From Ferrimonas aestuarii (lineage in GTDB: Bacteria > Pseudomonadota > Gammaproteobacteria > Enterobacterales > Shewanellaceae), in the NCBI RefSeq assembly GCF_005116665.1, contig NZ_SWCJ01000005.1, positions 124,001-188,000 of the forward strand: a DNA stretch of 64,000 bases, given 5' to 3'. The notes beneath the pieces are model-generated. The model saw nothing but the letters and a program-made list of their open reading frames with translations. It was not told the origin of the DNA and did no database searches. A program made the position numbers and the translations under genes. This document shows positions 59,068 through 64,000 of the stretch, in pieces (position 1 is the stretch's first letter; every line of letters starts with the position of its first letter).

Positions 59068-60654
59068 ATGGCTTTAGTAAGTTATGCCGATTCGGCACTG
59101 TCAATTTTACCTCCTGTTATTGCGATCACCTTGGCGATCCTATCGCGGCGGGTTTTGCTCTCCCTCGGGCTGGGTATTCTCACCGGCATCTTAATGTTGT
59201 CTGACTTCTCCGTTAGTTTGACTGCGGCACAGCTACTCGAGCGCACCGTGGCTTTGGTTTGGGACGGCGACGGCTTGGCCAGCTGGAATCTCTATACCAT
59301 CGGTTTTTTGCTCAGCATGGGACTGCTGATGGCGCTTATCTCTTTGTCCGGCGGAACCCGAGCCTTTGCCCAGTGGGCGAGAAGTCGCCTCCACAGTGGT
59401 AAAGATGCCCAGTTGATGACCCTTTTCTTAGGTGCCATTGTCTTTATTGATGACTATTTCAATGCGTTGCTGGTGGGAAATGTTGCTCGTCCCATTACCG
59501 ATCAACATGGGGTGTCTCGTGAGCGTTTGGCCTACTGCATTGATTCCACATCGGCACCGGTATGTGTGATGTCGCCCATCTCCACCTGGGGGGCATACAT
59601 CATGTCGTTGTTGGCCAGCATCTTGGTTACCCATGGTTTTGAAGGCATGAGTGCGTTGTCTGCATTTGCTCAGATGATACCAATGAACCTGTATGCGCTG
59701 AGCTCGGTGGCACTGCTACTTTGCGTCGTGATGATGGATCTGGATTTTGGTCCGATGGCCAAGGCGCAGCGCCGAGCAGCCTTAGGGCAGCGCTGGGATG
59801 AGAGCAAAGGTAGCCCATCCGGCGATGAGCTTGGGCTTCCCGAGGCGGATAATGGCAAGGTGATCAACCTATTGGGCCCGCTGGTACTGTTAGTGTCTCT
59901 GGTGGTAACGCTGATGCTGGTCTCCGGCAGCCAGTCCATGGGCGATGTGCCTTTTGAACTGATAGGTGCATTGGAAAATGCCGATGGCTCTTGGGCTATG
60001 TTTACCTCGGGTTGGATTACCGTTGGTGTTACTCTGATTGCCCTTCTGCTTCAAGGGGTGTCGGTTGAGCATATCGCGATGGGCGTGCGCAAGGGTCTGA
60101 GCTCAATGTTGCCAGCGGTTTATATCTTGTTGATGGCCTGGACCATTGCTGGCGTGATCTCTGACCTGCAAACTGGCAGTTATCTCGCCAGTCTTGCCGC
60201 CGACACCCTGCCAGTATTCCTTGTGCCAGTCATTATCTTTGCGTTGTCGGCTTTCGCTGCATTTTCAACCGGAACCAGTTACGGTACCTTTGCCATTATG
60301 CTGCCCATTGCAGCCAATATGGCGATGGCCCTTGAGCCGGCTCTATTTTTACCGACAATGGCCGCAGTATTAGCGGGAGGTGTGTTTGGGGATCACTGCT
60401 CACCGATCTCTGACACCACCATTTTGTCGTCTACTGGGTCTGGCTGTCACCACATGGATCATGTGGCGACCCAGCTACCTTATGCGCTGCTGGCGGCCGT
60501 CGTTGCCGTTTGTGGCTATATGGTACTTGGTTTAACCGGCTCAAACGCGTTAGCCATAGTCATTTCGGCTATGGTATTGATTTCGATGGTGTTGGTACTT
60601 CGCCAGTATCGATTTACTACCACCATGAACAAGCTGGATGTCACGGCGCCTTAA
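59068..60654 (+). CDS. lysW: NhaC-family transporter, predicted lysine carrier (LysW type)
   Basis: A 528-residue inner-membrane protein with eleven or twelve helices in the Na+/H+ antiporter NhaC superfamily: LGAIVFIDDYFNALLVGNVARPITD, DSTSAPVCVMSPISTWGAYI, FSTGTSYGTFAIMLPIA and GGVFGDHCSPISDTTILSSTG, each read as adjacent stretches. The lysine riboswitch in front and lysA 18 bases behind make lysine the probable substrate, as proposed for the LysW group in Shewanella and Vibrio. The sequence alone would only say NhaC-like antiporter. Confidence 0.85.
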   Translation: MALVSYADSALSILPPVIAITLAILSRRVLLSLGLGILTGILMLSDFSVSLTAAQLLERTVALVWDGDGLASWNLYTIGFLLSMGLLMALISLSGGTRAFAQWARSRLHSGKDAQLMTLFLGAIVFIDDYFNALLVGNVARPITDQHGVSRERLAYCIDSTSAPVCVMSPISTWGAYIMSLLASILVTHGFEGMSALSAFAQMIPMNLYALSSVALLLCVVMMDLDFGPMAKAQRRAALGQRWDESKGSPSGDELGLPEADNGKVINLLGPLVLLVSLVVTLMLVSGSQSMGDVPFELIGALENADGSWAMFTSGWITVGVTLIALLLQGVSVEHIAMGVRKGLSSMLPAVYILLMAWTIAGVISDLQTGSYLASLAADTLPVFLVPVIIFALSAFAAFSTGTSYGTFAIMLPIAANMAMALEPALFLPTMAAVLAGGVFGDHCSPISDTTILSSTGSGCHHMDHVATQLPYALLAAVVAVCGYMVLGLTGSNALAIVISAMVLISMVLVLRQYRFTTTMNKLDVTAP

Positions 60655-60672
60655 CGGCATTGGAGTAAATAA

Positions 60673-61917
60673 ATGGACTATTTTAATCATCATCAAGGCC
60701 GGTTGATGGCGGAACAGTTAGACGTTGCCGAGTTGGCCACAGAGTTTGGTACGCCGTGCTATCTCTACTCTCAAGCCACCATTGAGCGTCATTGGCGAGC
60801 GTTTTCTGATGCCATGGGTGAGCGACCTCACTTGATCTGTTACGCGGTGAAAGCCAACAGCAATTTAGCCATCTTGAATCTGATGGCACGCATGGGCAGT
60901 GGTTTTGATATTGTTTCCGGCGGCGAGCTAGCTAGGGTGATCGCCGCTGGCGGTGACCCGGCCAAAGTGGTGTTCTCCGGAGTTGGAAAAACCGCCGCTG
61001 AGATGCGCCAGGCTCTGGAGGCGGGCATTCATTGCTTTAATGTGGAGTCCGAACCGGAGCTGGATCGGCTTAATGCGGTGGCGGGAGCGCTTGGGAAGCG
61101 GGCACCGGTGTCCCTGCGCATTAATCCCGATATTGATGCCAAAACCCATCCCTACATCTCCACAGGCTTGAAGCAGAATAAGTTTGGGATTCCGGCCACT
61201 AAGGCGCTGGCGGCTTATCAATATGCGGCGTCGCTGCCGAATCTGCGCATTACCGGTATGGATTGTCACATCGGTTCTCAGTTGACTGAGACTCAGCCGT
61301 TTGTGGAGGCCCTTGAACGTTTGCTGGCTTTGGTTGATGCGCTGTCCGAATGCGGCATCGAACTTGAGCACCTCGATTTAGGTGGCGGCCTGGGCGTTAG
61401 TTATGGTGATGAAATCCCACCGAGCCCCGCTGAGTATGTGGCAGCTCTGCTACCAAGCCTAGGTGAGCGCCAACTGACGCTAGTTTTAGAGCCGGGGCGA
61501 GCCATCATGGCCAATGCTGGTATCTTGGTCACTCAGGTAGAATTCCTTAAACAGGGAGAGGATCGCGATTTTGCCATTGTGGATGCGGCGATGAACGACC
61601 TTTTGCGCCCCGCTTTATATCAGGCGGAGCAGCAGATTGTTGAGGTAGTGAAAAGTGATCGGGCGACTGCCAACTACGACGTGGTTGGCCCTGTGTGTGA
61701 AACCGGTGACTTCCTCGGTAAAGACCGCACGCTTGCTATCTCTCAAGGGGATCTGTTGGCGGTGCGCGGTGCTGGGGCCTATGGATTTACCATGTCATCT
61801 AATTACAACAGCCGCCCTCGAGCGGCTGAGGTGATGGTGAGTGGCGACAGTGCTCATCTGATCCGAAAGCGAGAAACGCTAGAGCAGCTGTGGCAAGGAG
61901 AACAGTTGTTGCCGTAA
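60673..61917 (+). CDS. lysA: Diaminopimelate decarboxylase
   Basis: A PLP enzyme of fold III that converts meso-diaminopimelate to lysine, the last biosynthetic step. It has 414 residues. The PLP lysine is in LICYAVKANSN, the family stretch GSGFDIVSGGEL follows, then HLDLGGGLGVSYG, and the second-subunit active-site motif GPVCETGDFLG with catalytic cysteine. It is in one operon with the riboswitch-controlled transporter, so synthesis and uptake share control. Confidence 0.97.
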   Translation: MDYFNHHQGRLMAEQLDVAELATEFGTPCYLYSQATIERHWRAFSDAMGERPHLICYAVKANSNLAILNLMARMGSGFDIVSGGELARVIAAGGDPAKVVFSGVGKTAAEMRQALEAGIHCFNVESEPELDRLNAVAGALGKRAPVSLRINPDIDAKTHPYISTGLKQNKFGIPATKALAAYQYAASLPNLRITGMDCHIGSQLTETQPFVEALERLLALVDALSECGIELEHLDLGGGLGVSYGDEIPPSPAEYVAALLPSLGERQLTLVLEPGRAIMANAGILVTQVEFLKQGEDRDFAIVDAAMNDLLRPALYQAEQQIVEVVKSDRATANYDVVGPVCETGDFLGKDRTLAISQGDLLAVRGAGAYGFTMSSNYNSRPRAAEVMVSGDSAHLIRKRETLEQLWQGEQLLP

Positions 61918-61930
61918 CTTGGCAACGTAG

Positions 61931-61954
61931 AAGGGCTCTTTTGAGCCCTTTTTT
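61931..61954 (+). terminator. lysA terminator
   Basis: AAGGGCTC (61931-61938) pairs with GAGCCCTT (61943-61950), followed by six T residues in all. Confidence 0.88.
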
Positions 61955-62166
61955 CCCCACCAATACTCGTAACCTAATGCGCTAAGGTTGGCTGCGACAA
62001 TAACCATTTCAGCTAAGATTTAACTTAGCCACGCTTCTGTTTACTCAAATCTTACTTTCACTCCCAAATATTTAGCCTTGAATCGTGATTTTTAGCACGG
62101 ATTATCATGGCATTGCCGCTACTATCTCCGCGCCCAAATCTTGGGTCCCTTTTTAGGAAAACGTAG

Positions 62167-62688
62167 ATGAAACTGAGTAAAGTGGGTGCCGTTGCGGCGC
62201 TGCTTGCCTGTACTCAACTGAGTGGCTGCATGGGGCAGATGGCTCTGAGCGGCTTGGTAACCAAGGGCAACTTGAGCCTAGTGGATAATCGATATGGTCG
62301 GGCAGGCCTGTTTGTGTTGATGGCTCCGGTTTACGGTGTGGCGGCTTCTGCCGATCTGTTTGTGATCAACACCATCGAGTTTTGGACCGGCCAAAACCCC
62401 ATATCCGGAAGAGCCCCTGCGGTGGTGGACATGCCAGCCAACACCATCTTGAAAGTCAATCATAAGCTGAATCAAGATTTGACCTCGGCGCCGGTTACGC
62501 TCTCCAAAGTAACCTTGTCAGCCATTGATGCGAACACCATGGCGATGACCATGAGTTATCAAGATGGCCGCACACAGGTGCTGAGCGGTCAAAAGCAGGG
62601 TGACTGGGTTGAGTTTTATCTGGATGGCGAGTTTATTACTGAAGTCAGCATTGGAGAGCTAACCGCTTACGTTGCCAACCGAGCTTAA
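62167..62688 (+). CDS. DUF3332 lipoprotein
   Basis: A 173-residue protein with a lipobox (LSGC, Cys21). MGQMALSGLVTKGNLSLVDN and NTIEFWTGQNPISG are the conserved DUF3332 stretches. The N-terminal part after the lipid anchor has a hydrophobic helix (AGLFVLMAPVYGVAASADLFV). The function is unknown. It is a single gene with AGGA just before the ATG. Confidence 0.85.
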   Translation: MKLSKVGAVAALLACTQLSGCMGQMALSGLVTKGNLSLVDNRYGRAGLFVLMAPVYGVAASADLFVINTIEFWTGQNPISGRAPAVVDMPANTILKVNHKLNQDLTSAPVTLSKVTLSAIDANTMAMTMSYQDGRTQVLSGQKQGDWVEFYLDGEFITEVSIGELTAYVANRA

Positions 62689-62838
62689 TGCCTAACGCCT
62701 CTATTTCGTCCTTTAATCCAGTGCGGCCATCTGTGCTGGATTTTTTATACTCTGCAATCGATTTCAGTTGCTAACTCTCTGAACTAATACCTATTAATAT
62801 ACGTAACGATGATGCAAAACCCTATTGAGGATTAAGCT

Positions 62839-63357
62839 ATGAGATGGATCGCACTGCTGTTGTCGGTATTTTGGTTGGCCGGTTGCGTTGGTTTGCCTGA
62901 GGGAGTCACTCCAGTAAAAGAGTTTGAACTGCAGCGCTACCTTGGCCGTTGGCATGAGGTTGCAAGGTTGGATCACTCCTTCGAGCGCGGGCTGACTCAG
63001 GTTACTGCCGATTATCAACTGAGAGAGGACGGTGGTGTGTCGGTCATTAACCGTGGCTTCTCAGCAGAAGAGCAGCAGTGGCAGCAAGCCGAAGGAAAGG
63101 CCTATTTTGTTGAAAGTGATGACTTAGGCTACCTAAAAGTGTCCTTCTTCGGACCGTTCTACGGCGCGTACGTGGTGTTTGAATTGGATGATGCCTATCA
63201 ATACGCCTTTGTGTCTGGCCCAAACCAGAACTACTTGTGGCTGTTAGCTCGAGAGCCTCAGGTGTCTGCCGAGGTGAAGCAAAAGTTTATAGAGATGGCC
63301 AGCGGTCGAGGTTTTGATACACAGAGCCTGATCTGGTTGGATAGGCCCGGTGAGTAG
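62839..63357 (+). CDS. blc: Outer-membrane lipocalin Blc
   Basis: A bacterial lipocalin of 172 residues anchored by a lipid (LAGC, Cys16). The lipocalin signature YLGRWHEVARLDHSFERGL lies at about residues 34-52, followed by FVESDDLGYLKVSFFGPF and YLWLLAREPQV. Blc binds fatty acids and lysophospholipids in the outer membrane and responds to envelope stress in E. coli. It is a single gene with GAGGA before the start. Confidence 0.94.
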   Translation: MRWIALLLSVFWLAGCVGLPEGVTPVKEFELQRYLGRWHEVARLDHSFERGLTQVTADYQLREDGGVSVINRGFSAEEQQWQQAEGKAYFVESDDLGYLKVSFFGPFYGAYVVFELDDAYQYAFVSGPNQNYLWLLAREPQVSAEVKQKFIEMASGRGFDTQSLIWLDRPGE

Positions 63358-63462
63358 TTGCCTCAGTATTCGTAGAATGGAACAACAAGCCTTTCATTTG
63401 TCCACATTTTTCCCAAATAGGCGTTTTGTTGCACAAACGATCTTCGATGGGGAAATCGGGGT

Positions 63463-63490
63463 TTGACATCTTTTCGTTAAGCCGTATTAT
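63463..63490 (+). promoter_or_regulatory. Promoter of the tRNA-Ser/tRNA-Arg operon
   Basis: TTGACA (63463-63468) and TATTAT (63485-63490) are 16 bases apart. The GC-rich AGCGCC directly after the -10 box fits a stringently controlled tRNA promoter. Confidence 0.8.
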
Positions 63491-63527
63491 AGCGCCTGTG
63501 CTGACCACAACGGCCAGCACAAAGCGT

Positions 63528-63617
63528 GGTGAGGTGGCCGAGTGGCTGAAGGCGCGCCCCTGCTAAGGGCGTATACCTTGATCGGTATCGAGGGTTCGAA
63601 TCCCTCCCTCACCGCCA
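63528..63617 (+). tRNA. serX: tRNA-Ser(GCU)
   Basis: The acceptor stem GGTGAGG pairs with CCTCACC, the anticodon loop CTGCTAA gives GCT, a long variable arm is present, and the T loop is GGTTCGAATCC. CCA is encoded at 63615-63617. The 90-base length is right for a class II tRNA. Confidence 0.95.
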
Positions 63618-63621
63618 TTGC

Positions 63622-63698
63622 GCGCTCGTAGCTCAGCTGGATAGAGTACCTGGCTACGAACCAGGCGGTCGGAGGTTCGAATCCTCCCGAGCGCGCCA
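63622..63698 (+). tRNA. argV: tRNA-Arg(ACG)
   Basis: The acceptor stem GCGCTCG pairs with CGAGCGC, the anticodon loop CTACGAA gives ACG (read as ICG), and the T loop is GGTTCGAATCC. CCA is encoded at 63696-63698. It is four bases after tRNA-Ser, so both are one transcript. Confidence 0.95.
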
Positions 63699-63709
63699 TT
63701 TTCATAAAG

Positions 63710-63737
63710 AAACCCGAGCAATGCTCGGGTTTTTTTA
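63710..63737 (+). terminator. tRNA operon terminator
   Basis: AACCCGAGC (63711-63719) pairs with GCTCGGGTT (63723-63731), followed by T residues. Confidence 0.92.
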
Positions 63738-63790
63738 TGCGCCTCTAATATAGAATCCCGAGCTCAGCTTGGTGTTTTTGTGCGAGTTAA

Positions 63791-63952
63791 ATACCAATTC
63801 AACTAAAGCTCTAGTCATTATTGCTTGATTAAATTGCCTCACTCTTCGTTGCTTAATTTGTTGTTAGAACCACTAGCAACCGCATTGAGCACCTAGATTG
63901 AGACAATTTACTCGGCGCACTAAGTTGACCATCTCCTGTATTGAATTGGCAT
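63791..63952. repeat. 162-bp element with 12-bp inverted terminal repeats (MITE-like)
   Basis: ATACCAATTCAA (63791-63802) and TTGAATTGGCAT (63941-63952) are inverted copies matching at 11 of 12 positions. No ORF lies between them. It stands downstream of the tRNA pair. The layout is that of a miniature non-autonomous element or an intergenic repeat. Confidence 0.5.
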
Positions 63953-64000
63953 AAGCGGTTTCGGTATGGAGTGTGCGAGTGGCGCTGGCCTTCGCTAGAA

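Noticed and set aside
63528..64000. Integrated prophage or genomic island at the tRNA genes
   Set aside because: No integrase or direct repeat of the tRNA 3' end is visible before the window ends; only the short MITE-like element was seen.

Overview
The window is a chromosomal segment of a gammaproteobacterium of the Shewanella/Ferrimonas type (order Alteromonadales). This is inferred from gene order and protein flavour: nrdR-ribDE-ribBX-ribH-nusB-thiL-pgpA, barA/rlmD-relA-mazG-pyrG-eno, and ftsB-ispDF-truD-surE-pcm-nlpD-rpoS. It is further supported by a periplasmic arsenate respiratory reductase, a GlyGly-CTERM extracellular nuclease and a riboswitch-controlled NhaC-type lysine transporter. 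No prophage, insertion sequence with a transposase, or CRISPR array was seen.

Layout. 1-11.2 kb: housekeeping genes (3' part of radA, a PilZ protein, ettA, glyA, then the nrdR/riboflavin/nusB/thiL/pgpA series). 11.4-18.5 kb: an arsenic-related stretch with an ACR3 arsenite exporter, a HCX5R phosphatase, a YfcC-type carrier, and, on the other strand, arrA-arrB (respiratory arsenate reductase) plus a small nucleoside-deoxyribosyltransferase-fold protein. A good CRP-like site lies in front of arrA. 19.0-23.8 kb: a dsbL-dsbI-tsx/ompK-like-assT operon with a divergent TetR regulator. It encodes a periplasmic arylsulfate sulfotransferase with its own disulfide-forming pair and an outer-membrane channel. 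23.9-41.6 kb: yjaG, barA, rlmD, relA, mazG, pyrG, eno and the ftsB-to-rpoS block, which gathers stringent-response and stationary-phase regulators.

41.7-50.1 kb: metY, a DUF2798 membrane protein, a LysR regulator, a manganese-dependent pyrophosphatase, lrgAB, an RssB-like protein with a degenerate receiver, an mlaA without a lipobox, and an orphan FliK-like/FlhB-C-terminal-like gene pair. 50.2-56.4 kb: a porin, ExeM-type extracellular nuclease and lipoprotein 5'-nucleotidase on one strand, which together look like an extracellular-DNA scavenging set. 56.4-57.4 kb: about 1 kb of AT-rich DNA without a confident gene, followed by an unlisted 50-codon membrane-protein ORF and yeiH. 58.8-61.9 kb: a lysine riboswitch controlling an NhaC-family transporter (LysW type) and lysA. 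The window ends with two lipoproteins, a tRNA-Ser(GCU)/tRNA-Arg(ACG) pair with a strong promoter and terminator, and a 162-bp element bounded by 12-bp inverted repeats.

Family assignments come from reading motifs, lengths and gene order; no database search was run. Starts were moved from the longest ORF where Shine-Dalgarno sequences, overlaps or family lengths favoured an internal codon.
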